From CALMFG01 sp963666035 (lineage in GTDB: Bacteria; Bacillota; Clostridia; Christensenellales; CALMFG01): 64,000 nucleotides of DNA. The DNA lies in the NCBI GenBank assembly GCA_963666035.2, contig CAXXJI010000003.1:372001-436000 (forward strand), given 5' to 3'. Under the pieces are notes generated by a model, which saw only the letters and a list, made by a program, of their open reading frames with translations, made no database searches and was not told the origin of the DNA. Of this stretch, positions 25,252 to 33,698 are shown one piece after another. Each line of letters starts with the position of its first letter. Positions within the stretch are counted from its first letter, which is position 1. The position numbers and the translations under genes are program-made.

Positions 25252-27275
25252 ATGATGAAGAAAAAATATTATAGAAAAGAAAAGAAAAAGAAACCCTCAT
25301 ATATATATAAACCAAAAAAGCCAAAGGAAGCTAAGCCGGAGGATGTATTTGAGGGGATAATTGAGATCAAGCGCGGCGGATTTGGCTTTGTTCGCCAGCC
25401 GGATAATGATATCTTTGTGCCAAAGGAAAAACTAAACGGGGCGATGAATGGAGACACGGTTTTGGTCAATCAGACCAAAATTGCAGGCGGTGGAAAAACC
25501 CGCGAAGGCGAGATTGTTCGGATTATCGAAACCACGCCGCGGACGGTGCTGGGTACGTTTGAACGCACCCATAAATCCACCTTTGTCCTGCCGGATGAGC
25601 CGGGGATGGACGATATATATATCCCAAAAAGCGGCACTTTAAAAGCCCGTGACGGACAGAAAGTGCTGGTGCAGATCACCCGAAGAGCCGAGAACGGTAA
25701 AAGCCCAGAAGGCAAAGTCGTTGAGATTTTAGGCTTTCCCGGGGACAAGGGTGTGGACGTGATGTCGGCGGTCAAGCGATTTGGCATCAAGACCGAATTT
25801 AGTACGGCGGCACTGACTCAGGCTGAGCTGTCGGCGGCCAGAGGCATTGTCAAGGGCGGACTTCAAAGGCCGGACTGACTACCGAAAGGATATTGTTTTC
25901 ACGATTGACGGCGCGGACGCCAAGGACTTGGATGATGCGGGTATCGATAAAAACGTTAAAGAACGGCAATTACCTTTTGGGTGTGCATATCGCGGACGTG
26001 ACGCATTATGTGGTCAAAGACTCGGTGCTGTGGACAAAGAAGCTTGGGCGCGGGCGACTTCAGTCTATCTGGTGGAACAAGGTGGTGCCCATGCTGCCCG
26101 GCCTGTCTTTCCAATGGAGTGTGCTCGCTTTCCGAAAAAGTGGATAGACTGACGCTGACTTGTGAGATGGAGATCACCCCCGGAGGGTGATTTGGCCGGG
26201 CATAAGATATCCCGCTCGGTGATCAAATCGGCGCACCGCATGACCTATTCGGGATGTCAAAATAAAATATTGACCGATCAAGACAAGGATTTACGAAAAA
26301 AAGTATCAGGATATTGTAAAGCCTTTGGAGACCATGGAAACATTGGGCGGCTGTTTTTGGGCGCGATCGGCGCGAAAAAACAGGGCAGTATTGATTTTGA
26401 CATTGAAGAAGCACATATCAAGACGGACGAAAACGGACGGGGTGACCGAGATTGTTCCGCGGGAACGGGGTGTGGCCGAACGGCTGATCGAGGAATTTAT
26501 GCTGACCGCTAACCGTACCGTGGCCGAGGACTTCTTCTGGCGGGAACTGCCCTTTGTCTATCGTGTGCATGAAAACGCCGGACGCTGAAAAGCTTCAGGA
26601 GTTTGCCTATTTTCTCTCAAAATTTCGGGATTAAGCTTTCGGGGTGTTAATGGAGATTTTCACCCCAAGGCGCTGCAGCAGGTACTGAAAAAAATCAAAG
26701 GGGCGCCGCACGAGAATATCATCAATCAGGTGATGCTCCGAAGTCTTAAAAAAGCCGAGTATAAACCGGAGAATTTAGGTCATTTTGGTTTAGCGTTTAA
26801 GTACTACTGTCACTTTACGTCTCCCATACGCCGGTATCCGGATTTTACGATCCATCGCATCATCAAGGATACTATCAGTGGGAAAATCGGCCGTCAGGAT
26901 TTAAAGGTGCTGCGAGACGAAACCAAAGAAACATCCGTGCAGAGCAGCCTGATGGAGCGACGGGCGATGGAAGCCGAGCGCGCTGTGGAGGACATGAAAA
27001 AGTGCGAGTTTATGAAGGACCGTATTGGCGAAACATTTATCGGGTTGGTCAGCGGCGTGACCAATGGGGCGATCTTTGTGGAGCTGGATAACACGGTGGA
27101 AGGGGTTCTGCCGCTTGCGAACCTAAAGGACGATTATTACATGTATATCGAGAAGATGTTCTGTGTGGTGGGCGAACGCACCCGCAAGAAAATCAGTTTG
27201 GGTGATGAGATGAAAGTCACTATCCGGAACGTGGATGTCCGTACATCAAGAATAGAGTTTGATATCGCAAAATAG
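25252..27275 (+). pseudogene. rnr: Ribonuclease R, frame broken at a dozen or more places
   Basis: RNase R is a processive 3'-5' exonuclease that degrades structured RNA and works with tmRNA-SmpB. Intact parts are the basic N-terminus and cold-shock domains (to about 25850) and the last third from about 26650, with CHFTSPIRRYPD, HRII and the C-terminal S1 domain (IGLVSGVTNGAIFVEL). Between 25850 and 26650 the conserved RNB domain is readable only by switching frame every 40-100 bases: KDIVFTIDGADAKDLDDA, GVHIADVTHYV, RLSNGVCSLSEKVDRL, EIVPRERGVAERLIEEFMLTANR. Nearly all shifts are one extra base in short homopolymers, such as AAGGGCGG for AAGGCGG near 25855. The expected product is about 670 residues. 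The gene sits in the conserved secG-rnr-smpB-ssrA order. Confidence 0.93.
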
Positions 27276-27286
27276 TATGGTATAAT
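27259..27286 (+). promoter_or_regulatory. Promoter of smpB inside the end of rnr
   Basis: TTGATA (27259-27264), 16-base spacer, TATAAT (27281-27286) with the extended TGG before it. Transcription would start near 27293, which excludes the in-frame ATG at 27285 as smpB start. Confidence 0.65.
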
Positions 27287-27323
27287 GATTTCCCTTGAGA
27301 AAAAAGGGATGGAGCAAAAGGAC

Positions 27324-27782
27324 ATGACAGAGAGCGTCAAAGTGCTGGCGACCAACCGGAAAGCTTGGCACGAATACATCATTGAAGACAAGCTGGAGGC
27401 GGGATTAGCGCTTTCGGGCACCGAAGTGAAGTCCATCCGAATGGGTAAGGTCAGTTTTGCTGACTCCTTTGTGCGGGTGATAAATGGTGAATGCTTTCTC
27501 TTGGCCATGCATATCAGCCCTTACGAAAAAGGCAATATCCAAAATGGAGACCCGGTGCGAACACGAAAGCTGTTGCTGCACAAGCTGGAGATAAAAAAGC
27601 TGGATGAAAAGACCAGCCAGAAAGGCTACACACTGATTCCGCTTCGTTTATACTTAAAGCGCGGTATCGTGAAAGTAGAAGTCGGGCTTTGCCGTGGCAA
27701 GAAGCTGTATGATAAACGGCAGAGCGAAAAAGAAAAAGATGTAAAACGTAAGATGGATAAAGCGGTGCGCGAGTATCGTTAA
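27324..27782 (+). CDS. smpB: SsrA-binding protein SmpB
   Basis: Binds tmRNA and delivers it to stalled ribosomes for trans-translation. The protein has KVLATNRKAWHEYIIEDKLEAG, then LSGTEVKSIRMGKVSFADSF, HISPYEKGN, RTRKLLLHK and the C-terminal GKKLYDKRQSEKEKD tail that enters the decoding centre, all standard. ATG 27324 gives 152 residues starting MTESVKV, the typical length. GGAG lies 9 bases upstream. The longer start at 27309 has no usable ribosome site, and 27285 lies in the promoter. The gene stands between rnr and ssrA, as in most Firmicutes. Confidence 0.96.
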   Translation: MTESVKVLATNRKAWHEYIIEDKLEAGLALSGTEVKSIRMGKVSFADSFVRVINGECFLLAMHISPYEKGNIQNGDPVRTRKLLLHKLEIKKLDEKTSQKGYTLIPLRLYLKRGIVKVEVGLCRGKKLYDKRQSEKEKDVKRKMDKAVREYR

Positions 27783-27804
27783 GTCATAGATTACAATTGA
27801 ATAT

Positions 27805-28167
27805 GGGGGCGTACGTGGCTTTCGACGGGGATTTTGTCGAACCGGAGAAGCGTGCCACAGTTCCGGAGGCTGTGTAAAAAAGCCGGACCTAAATTTAAGT
27901 GCAGATAATTCTGAACTTACTTTAGCAGCAGCGTAAGCTGACTTGCTTCGTCTCATTCGCTGCATCCCACGACAGCGTTTGAGACGTCAATGAACGTGGG
28001 GGACGTATTTGCCAAAGCTTTGCGGCAGATAACGACTTGATGAAGCTACATGCAGGTAAGCCCGTGTGCGGGCGTGCATGCATGGAAATTTAAACCGTAC
28101 ACTACGCACGTAGAAACTCCCTTTCGGAGATTTTCGGACAGGGGTTCAACTCCCCTCGCCTCCACCA
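27805..28167 (+). ncRNA. ssrA: Transfer-messenger RNA (tmRNA)
   Basis: Rescues stalled ribosomes by acting as tRNA and mRNA. The 5' end GGGGGCG (27805-27811) pairs with CGCCTCC before ACCA at the 3' end (28157-28167; one G-U pair). The T arm GGGGTTCAACTCCCC and encoded CCA are present. The tag frame begins at 27901 (GCA) and ends with TAA at 27934-27936, coding ADNSELTLAAA. The alanine-rich end is the degradation signal, though it has three alanines where LAA is usual. Total length is 363 bases, normal. The last 24 bases are the attachment site of a genomic island. Confidence 0.97.
28144..28167 (+). repeat. attL: island attachment site in the tmRNA 3' end
   Basis: A 24-base segment beginning GTTCAACTCC and ending CCTCCACCA, identical to 46401-46424. 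The flanking bases differ on both sides. It contains the T-arm and acceptor 3' strand of ssrA, a classic target of tyrosine integrases, and the tmRNA stays intact after insertion. Confidence 0.92.
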
Positions 28168-28196
28168 AAAACCACCATTTATGGTGGTTTTATTTT
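28168..28196 (+). terminator. Terminator for tmRNA supplied by the island
   Basis: Stem ACCACCAT/ATGGTGGT (28171-28178, 28181-28188) with AAA/TTT extension, then TATTTTT. It lies inside the island directly after attL and replaces the chromosomal terminator now found after attR. Confidence 0.85.
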
Positions 28197-28242
28197 TAGA
28201 TAAATACCATATAAAGCGTATAATTCAACTATTTTATTAAAT

Positions 28243-28261
28243 TGTAGCCATTGTGTAGCCA
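28243..28261 (+). repeat. Paired TGTAGCCA sites, probable integrase arm sites
   Basis: TGTAGCCA at 28243-28250 and 28254-28261, 11 bases apart. The same octamer recurs near attR at 46259-46266, with a one-base variant (TATAGCCA) at 46080-46087. Location near both island ends suggests binding sites of integrase or excisionase. Confidence 0.5.
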
Positions 28262-28362
28262 AATAATATGACAGATGATATAATTAGTGACAAGTAATGG
28301 AATAGAAAGTAGTAAAGGTTATTAGTTGTATTTTATCGGTAATAGATAAAAGGAGTGCATGT

Positions 28363-29647
28363 ATGGGTGAAATAAATAGCATTGATGGGCTTAAAAATTG
28401 TAGTGTTATTCTAGCGATTGCTGATTGCGAATATAATGCAAAAATTGTGAAGCGAAAAAAGCAATACACATTGAAGATTGATATTATAGACAATTTGAAA
28501 GATTGGAGAGCGTTGGATCGGGAGTTCCCAGTAATTACAGGAAAGACAACATTTGATAATATTGAACTTTCATTCATAAATTGTTTTTCTATTGGTTGGG
28601 GAGAATTCAAGTAATCCATCTGAAGGGACTGTAAAGAAAGCATATCACTGCTTATTCTTTGAAAGAATACTAGTTGGGTATAGACTTGATGATATTAAAA
28701 AATTGTGTATTAGAGAAATTTCAGCAAAATACACCCATGTCAATGATTTTTTTAGATATCTGCCCTATAAAAATCTTGACCCAACAAAAGTTGAGTTACA
28801 GGTTGAACAGCAAACCTATACAGCTTGCTCATCTATCCATAAAATATCTTTTAATCCGAGAGTAAACTGCACTGAAAAATCAATGCTAATTAGTCCGATA
28901 ATAACTACAGTTATAATTGAGAACACTGATATAAGAACTGCTCTACAGTCTATTTATAGATTTTCAGAATTGCTTATGATTTTTAATAAACAATATGATG
29001 AGCCTATGAATATTGAAGTCTTATGTGATGATGATAAAACGCATGTTGTAATTGATTGTATCCCTCCAAATACCAATTTGAAGGAAAATGTTTTTCCGTA
29101 TAGAGGTATAAAGTTTCAACATTTTAAAGATTTTGGACTAATTATCAATAGATTTCTAGAGATCGAAAACCAGCTTAACCCCGTATTAGAACTTTATTAT
29201 CAATCAATAAGTAGTGATTGCACCAGTCTAATGAGGTTTCTAAATGCAATTAATATGGTGGAGTATTTTTCCAATGAATTTGATAAAGAGAGCAGTGAGA
29301 AAGTTAAGGGGAAAAGGAATCCTAAACGGGATGCCCCGACCTTAGCAAATAAAATAGAGAGTCTGTTTAAAAATGTAAATGTTTTATATGATTTCGATGA
29401 GCCGCAAATATTGAAATTAGCAACTAGAATTAAAAAAGGAAGGACATACTATGTCCATTATGTGAAAAACTCAATAAAATTTAATGATCGGGAACTACTT
29501 ATTTATCACTGTTTATTAGAAGATGTAATACTTTTTAATGTATATCTACAATTGAGGATTGATTTGCAATACTTTGTTGATGAAAAAATACCATTAAAAT
29601 GCGGAACTTATAGTATTGATGAATTACTGAGCTTTATTAGGGAGTAG
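28363..29647 (+). pseudogene. ApeA-like HEPN defence protein, frame broken near 28610
   Basis: Two overlapping frames (28363-28614; 28592-29647) read as one protein of about 425 residues. The first half looks like an ApeA N-terminal domain (short beta strands, INSIDGLKNCSVILAI; FPVITGKTTFDNIELSF). The second carries a helical C-terminus with RTYYVHY, the R-x4-H motif of HEPN RNases, in the context expected for HEPN_ApeA (motif, then LLIYHCLLEDVILFNVYLQL). ApeA proteins abort phage infection, probably by RNA cleavage. The frame changes at GGTTGGGGAGAATTC: removing one G of the GGGG joins ...FSIGW-ENSSNPSEG. It may be a sequence error or a real break. ATG 28363 follows AAAGGAG. AT-rich, first gene of the island. 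Homology is my reading, not a search. Confidence 0.62.
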
Positions 29648-29650
29648 CAT

Positions 29651-30781
29651 ATGCCACACGGATCAATATCAAAAGTCGGGAAAACCTATCGCGTATGCTT
29701 TGACTATGGCAAGGACGAAGCCGGAAAGCGCACACGAAAGTATAAGACCTATAAGACAAAAAAAGAAGCGGATATGGCGCTGGCGCGGCATGACGTCTCT
29801 ATGGAAGACGGCAGTTTTGTTCGCCCCAGAAAAATTACGGTGGGTGAATGGCTGGACTATTGGCTTAATGATATGTATGCGCATCGCGCCGCCGAAACCA
29901 CCATCTACGGCAACCGGCTGGTGATTGAAAACCATGTGAAGCCGTTTATGGGGCATATCCAACTGCAACGCCTTAAGCCTTCCACCATTCAGGATTATTA
30001 TACCGATCTTCGGGCTAACAAGGATCTATCTGCAAATTCGATCATCAAGCATCACGATATGCTGAACATCGCCTTTAAGGCTGCGGTGAAACATGAGTAT
30101 ATCATGCGCAATCCGGTGCAGGGAGTAGATCGCCCCAAGAAGACCAAACATGAAGTGAACATCTATACGCCCGAACAGATGAAGCGGCTGCTTAAAATTA
30201 GCGAAGGCAACCGGCTGGAAACCACCATCAAGTTGGGGGCATATTTGGGCCTTCGTCGGGAAGAGATTTGCGGCTTGAAATGGGAGGATATCGACTGGGA
30301 GAACCAGACCATGTTTATCTGTCGCGCTCGGACGCAGGTGGGTACCGAAACGGTGGAGAAGGAAACTAAGACTTATGCCTCCACACGAAAGCTGTATATC
30401 CCCGACACTCTGCTGGACACGCTGAAAAAAGAAAAAGCGGCTCAGAATGAGCGGCGGGCGCAGCTGCCAGACTTTTATCAGGACACGCCCTATGTGGCGG
30501 TGATGGAGGACGGCAAGCCCTACCGTCCCAACTATGTCTCTGAGCTGTTCACCAAGTTTTTGGCCAAAAACGATATGCCTAAGATTGTGCTGCATGAGCT
30601 TCGGCACACCTTTGCCTCGCTTTCCAACGAAGCGGGGATTCAGGAATTCAACATCGGTAAAGCGCTGGGGCACGCGAACGTCAGCACCACCAAGAAGATT
30701 TATACGCATCTGTTTGATGATAAGCACACCAAAGCGGTGGAGGCCGTTGCGGAGCTGATTGAGGGGAAGAAGGAGAAGTAA
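29651..30781 (+). CDS. int: Tyrosine recombinase/integrase
   Basis: A 376-residue phage-type integrase. It has an N-terminal AP2-like DNA-binding segment (VCFDYGKDEAGKRTRKYKT), a SAM-like core-binding domain (about residues 60-160), and a catalytic domain. The catalytic domain carries the first arginine in LGLRREEICGLKWEDID (near residue 204), HELRHTF (near 314-320), GHANVSTTKKIYTHL with the late histidine/glycine, and the nucleophile tyrosine near 350. All catalytic positions are present, so it should be active. It lies close to attL and most likely inserted this island into ssrA. Codon use is closer to the host than that of the gene before it. Confidence 0.95.
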   Translation: MPHGSISKVGKTYRVCFDYGKDEAGKRTRKYKTYKTKKEADMALARHDVSMEDGSFVRPRKITVGEWLDYWLNDMYAHRAAETTIYGNRLVIENHVKPFMGHIQLQRLKPSTIQDYYTDLRANKDLSANSIIKHHDMLNIAFKAAVKHEYIMRNPVQGVDRPKKTKHEVNIYTPEQMKRLLKISEGNRLETTIKLGAYLGLRREEICGLKWEDIDWENQTMFICRARTQVGTETVEKETKTYASTRKLYIPDTLLDTLKKEKAAQNERRAQLPDFYQDTPYVAVMEDGKPYRPNYVSELFTKFLAKNDMPKIVLHELRHTFASLSNEAGIQEFNIGKALGHANVSTTKKIYTHLFDDKHTKAVEAVAELIEGKKEK

Positions 30782-30785
30782 GGAT

Positions 30786-31547
30786 ATGAACTATGAAAGA
30801 AAAGGTACTATTTGGGGGCTAGGAATCATAATGATCATTTTGGGAGCAATCGCCCCATTTATCATTAACGGTATGTATTTCAAAGGTGAAGGCCTCAAAG
30901 AAGCAAATACATATTTTAGTCCAAGTGACTTGCTTGGATATGTTGGAAGTTTATTTATCTTATGTGCTACTGCAATTTTGGGGTATGTTTCATTTAGAAT
31001 TAATCAAAGATTAATAAGATTAGAAGAGGGTAAATATCAGCCAAGAATTGATGTAATCCTTCTAACAGAACAACAGTATGAAATGCACAAAAAAAACTGT
31101 AGCAGACCGATTCGATTTGAAACAATTCAGAGCAATACTGATGCGGAATGGCAAACACAACTTATCGGAGAATACAATGGATATAATTTTCTTGCTACAA
31201 ATATCACTGATAATTACATCCATCGAATTGAATTGAAAAATATTAAAGTCACCGAAATAGATGAAAATGGTAAAGTTGTTAAGCCTTTGGTTAACAATGT
31301 TCCTGGGAAATTCATTAATGATACTAATACGTATCTTAAACAAAATGAAGAGAGGTATATGGAGATCAACGGAGAAGCGTTTAATTTTACGTCTTTTCAT
31401 TATCGAAAATATGAAATGACGTTTGTTCTATTTGCAAATAACATTGTAACTAAAGAAAAAATATCATTTGAAGTTCAGAATGTTAAGGATTTTTATTTTC
31501 AGAGAAATAAAAAGATTATAGTAGAAAATCTGAATGCGACTAAATAA
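30786..31547 (+). CDS. Two-helix membrane protein of unknown function
   Basis: I do not recognise a family. The 253-residue protein has two N-terminal membrane helices (about residues 8-28 and 48-68, with FSPSDLLGYVGSLFILCATAIL). A short coiled region (RINQRLIRLEEGKYQPRIDV) and a soluble domain of about 170 residues rich in beta strands follow. ATG 30786 is preferred, with TAAGGA upstream; the frame extends to 30759 within the integrase end. It is AT-rich and lies between integrase and HicAB. The two-helix plus cytoplasmic domain layout is seen in some membrane-sensing defence proteins, but no motif supports a function. Confidence 0.7.
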   Translation: MNYERKGTIWGLGIIMIILGAIAPFIINGMYFKGEGLKEANTYFSPSDLLGYVGSLFILCATAILGYVSFRINQRLIRLEEGKYQPRIDVILLTEQQYEMHKKNCSRPIRFETIQSNTDAEWQTQLIGEYNGYNFLATNITDNYIHRIELKNIKVTEIDENGKVVKPLVNNVPGKFINDTNTYLKQNEERYMEINGEAFNFTSFHYRKYEMTFVLFANNIVTKEKISFEVQNVKDFYFQRNKKIIVENLNATK

Positions 31548-31579
31548 TAGTTGCAAAATCAAAGAGGATATCATATAAT

Positions 31580-31837
31580 ATGAGTAGAAATGAAAAGCTA
31601 ATTGAAAAATTACAATCAAGGCCTAAGGACTTCACGTATGATGAGCTTAAAAAGCTGTTAGGTGGCCTTGGCTTCATAGAAGACAGCAAGGGTAAGTCAT
31701 CCGGTTCGCGGATTGCGTTTTATCATGAACAGACCAAGAGGATTATCTGGCTGCATAAGCCGCATCCTGGCAATGAGCTGAAGCGTTATCAGATTGACCT
31801 TGTGCTGGAAGTTTTAAAAGATATGGGAGTGATTTAA
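31580..31837 (+). CDS. hicA: HicA-family mRNA interferase toxin
   Basis: An 85-residue double-stranded-RNA-binding-like toxin that cleaves mRNA on ribosomes or free. The fold's order is visible: KLIEKLQSRPKDFTYDELKKLLGGLGF, then KSSGSRIAFYHE, and the clostridial-type end HKPHPGNELKRYQIDLVLEVLKDMGVI. The usual catalytic histidine of SxHxxF is replaced here by arginine in GSRIAF, as in many members of this branch, where the histidines of HKPHPG may serve. The antitoxin gene follows directly. It lies on the island and probably stabilises it. Confidence 0.93.
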   Translation: MSRNEKLIEKLQSRPKDFTYDELKKLLGGLGFIEDSKGKSSGSRIAFYHEQTKRIIWLHKPHPGNELKRYQIDLVLEVLKDMGVI

Positions 31838-32182
31838 GTGAAAAATCTGCTTGAGTATAATGGCTATTATGCAAAAATTGAATATAGTGACGAAGACAGC
31901 TGCTTTTTTGGAACCTTCGTCGATATCAACGATTCCATCAGCTTTGAGGGCCAGAACATCAAAGAGTTAAAAGCCGCTTTTGTCGAAGCGGTGGAAGATT
32001 ATTTGGATATGTGCAAGCGTATCGGCAAAGAGCCGGAGAAAAGCTACAAGGGCAGCTTTAATGTGCGCATCGATCCGGAGTTGCATAAAAAGGCGGTACT
32101 GTTGGCGGCGTCCAAAGGCGTGTCCCTAAACAGCGTTATTGAAACGGCGATTGAAAATGAGGTGCTGAAAAAAGCTCAGTAG
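31838..32182 (+). CDS. hicB: HicB-family antitoxin
   Basis: A 114-residue antitoxin. The N-terminal half is the degenerate RNase H-like fold that covers HicA (GYYAKIEYSDEDSCFFGTFVDIND, then FEGQNIKELKAAFVEAVEDYL). The C-terminal half is a ribbon-helix-helix DNA-binding domain (KGSFNVRIDPELHKKAVLLA, SLNSVIETAIENEV), so it should repress its own operon. GTG 31838 is immediately after the hicA stop, giving coupled translation and the toxin-first order usual for hicAB. Complete and normal in length. Confidence 0.94.
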   Translation: MKNLLEYNGYYAKIEYSDEDSCFFGTFVDINDSISFEGQNIKELKAAFVEAVEDYLDMCKRIGKEPEKSYKGSFNVRIDPELHKKAVLLAASKGVSLNSVIETAIENEVLKKAQ

Positions 32183-32190
32183 TGGATGTA

Positions 32191-33282
32191 CTATTTAATC
32201 TCTAAAACGCCATGGAAACCTGCGTCCGATTCCAGCCAATAGACAAACTGCTCTAAAGTGATCTCATGGTTCTGACATTTATCTCGCATGATGCGGGCGT
32301 TCTTGCTCCATTCGGCAAACATCTCTCGGGTGATTTTGCCATAACGAATGCGGGCATTTTTTGTTTTATAGGATTTGTTGTAGGCAAGATAGATGGGGTC
32401 TTGCTCTTTTCTTTTTCGGTAGGTGGTGATTGCTCCGATGTCTTTGCAGGTCTTATCAGTATTGTCAATCGCACGGTCACAGTATTCCGTGTTTTTATAA
32501 CCGGACAAGACAAAGTATTTGCCGCAATTTTTGCATTGGTTATATCGCGCTTCGAGATTGAGTTGCTGCACCATTAGGTAGTAGACGATATCCTCCATAG
32601 TTTTTGGGTAGATCACTTGGCATAGGCTTGGGTCATCATTTTTGAATTGAGTATCCCCATATCCCTTTTCGGGATAAAAGTCATATTCGCTGTCAGGGAT
32701 TTTAAATTGAATATCTTTGCCTTTCAAAGTCTTGATAAATTGTTCAAAACGTTTATGCATCGGAATTGCTTTATCAATCGAGATATCCAAACAATTGAAG
32801 ATAAAGGCTTCAACAGCTTTTTTCATGGCGCTTGCGCTGAATCTTGATTCCGCAAGGGCTTGATGATCAGCAATCGGTTTTTTCTTCTCAGTGTAGTCAG
32901 TCAACACATCGTTTAAATGCATCGAGTATAAGGAGTAAAATATGTGTGTATCCAAAAATGAATCGGACAGGTGACGTAAAGCATCTATGTCACCCTGCAC
33001 ATCAAAATCAGCCTTTCCTGCCTTTGTAAGCTGAGCCTTTTCATTTTCGGTATAGTTTTCGAATATTTGCTTTGAATAATCCTTATCTTGAATTTCTTTT
33101 AAAAGCGAACCGGCCTTGGGTAAATCATCATAGACTTGGCTGGAATTGCAGTAGAGTAGATCAACGAAAGAAGTCCCTAATGGATTGGATATGCGGCTAA
33201 CCAGCGTATCATCTGTGGGATTAATCATCTCGAATACTTCGGTATCTTCTTTTACATACAGCCTGATTAAAAAGGGCTTCAT
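32191..33282 (-). CDS. DUF6076-like zinc-finger protein
   Basis: A 363-residue cytoplasmic protein. The C-terminal third has a zinc-binding CKNCGKYFVLSGYKNTEYCDR with a further cysteine (KTCKDIG), followed by a basic helical end (ATYRKRKEQ-like, KTKNARIRYGKITREMFAEW). This arrangement resembles DUF6076 proteins of Firmicutes and, distantly, CGNR zinc fingers. The N-terminal 220 residues are mainly helical with no motif I know. It is transcribed toward HicAB (convergent, 8 bases apart) and away from the excisionase operon. Function unknown; nucleic-acid binding is plausible from the zinc finger. Confidence 0.65.
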   Translation of the reverse strand: MKPFLIRLYVKEDTEVFEMINPTDDTLVSRISNPLGTSFVDLLYCNSSQVYDDLPKAGSLLKEIQDKDYSKQIFENYTENEKAQLTKAGKADFDVQGDIDALRHLSDSFLDTHIFYSLYSMHLNDVLTDYTEKKKPIADHQALAESRFSASAMKKAVEAFIFNCLDISIDKAIPMHKRFEQFIKTLKGKDIQFKIPDSEYDFYPEKGYGDTQFKNDDPSLCQVIYPKTMEDIVYYLMVQQLNLEARYNQCKNCGKYFVLSGYKNTEYCDRAIDNTDKTCKDIGAITTYRKRKEQDPIYLAYNKSYKTKNARIRYGKITREMFAEWSKNARIMRDKCQNHEITLEQFVYWLESDAGFHGVLEIK

Positions 33283-33326
33283 AGGGACCTCATAGAAAAT
33301 CGATTATAATATTGGAAATAAACCTA

Positions 33327-33355
33327 TTGACAGCAATCGACATTAAATATATAAT
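33327..33355 (+). promoter_or_regulatory. Perfect consensus promoter of the excisionase-primase operon
   Basis: TTGACA (33327-33332), 17-base spacer, TATAAT (33350-33355). The leader to the ATG at 33495 is about 130 bases and AT-rich. It holds TAGAA/TTCTA and GCATA-type inverted repeats (about 33355-33397) that could bind a repressor. Confidence 0.85.
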
Positions 33356-33494
33356 GCATAATGATATAGAATCATTAATATATTATATTTCTATGCACCT
33401 ATATTGTCAATGATAGAAATCAAATTATTAATTAAGCGCATTGAACAAGGCGGATATGAAATGGATATATGGAAATTATGAATGGAGGAAATGT

Positions 33495-33698
33495 ATGAGC
33501 AAATACAAAACACTTGATGATTTACCATTATCGTTATCCGCAATGGACGTGGCTGAGGTGCTGGGCCTATCTAGAGCCGGCGCTTACAACCTGCTGGATA
33601 AACAAGGTTTTCCAACTTTGAAGGTGGGGAAACGAAAGATTGTGCCGCGTGACAAATTCTTGGCTTGGATGGAGCAACATACTGAGGGAATCGGATGA
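33495..33698 (+). CDS. Excisionase-like helix-turn-helix protein
   Basis: A 67-residue protein with a winged helix-turn-helix of the HTH_17/excisionase type: LSLSAMDVAEVLGLSRAGAYNLLDKQGFPTLKVGKRKIVPRDKFLAWM. This is the standard layout of small Xis/AlpA-like factors of integrative elements. ATG 33495 has GGAGG 6 bases upstream; the frame is open further but unsupported. It overlaps the primase-like gene by 4 bases and is driven by a perfect promoter. Probable roles are directing excision with the integrase or regulating the replication gene. Confidence 0.85.
   Translation: MSKYKTLDDLPLSLSAMDVAEVLGLSRAGAYNLLDKQGFPTLKVGKRKIVPRDKFLAWMEQHTEGIG

Noticed and set aside
30026..30727. 233-residue minus-strand frame within the integrase
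   Set aside because: Antisense shadow; the integrase frame has all catalytic motifs.
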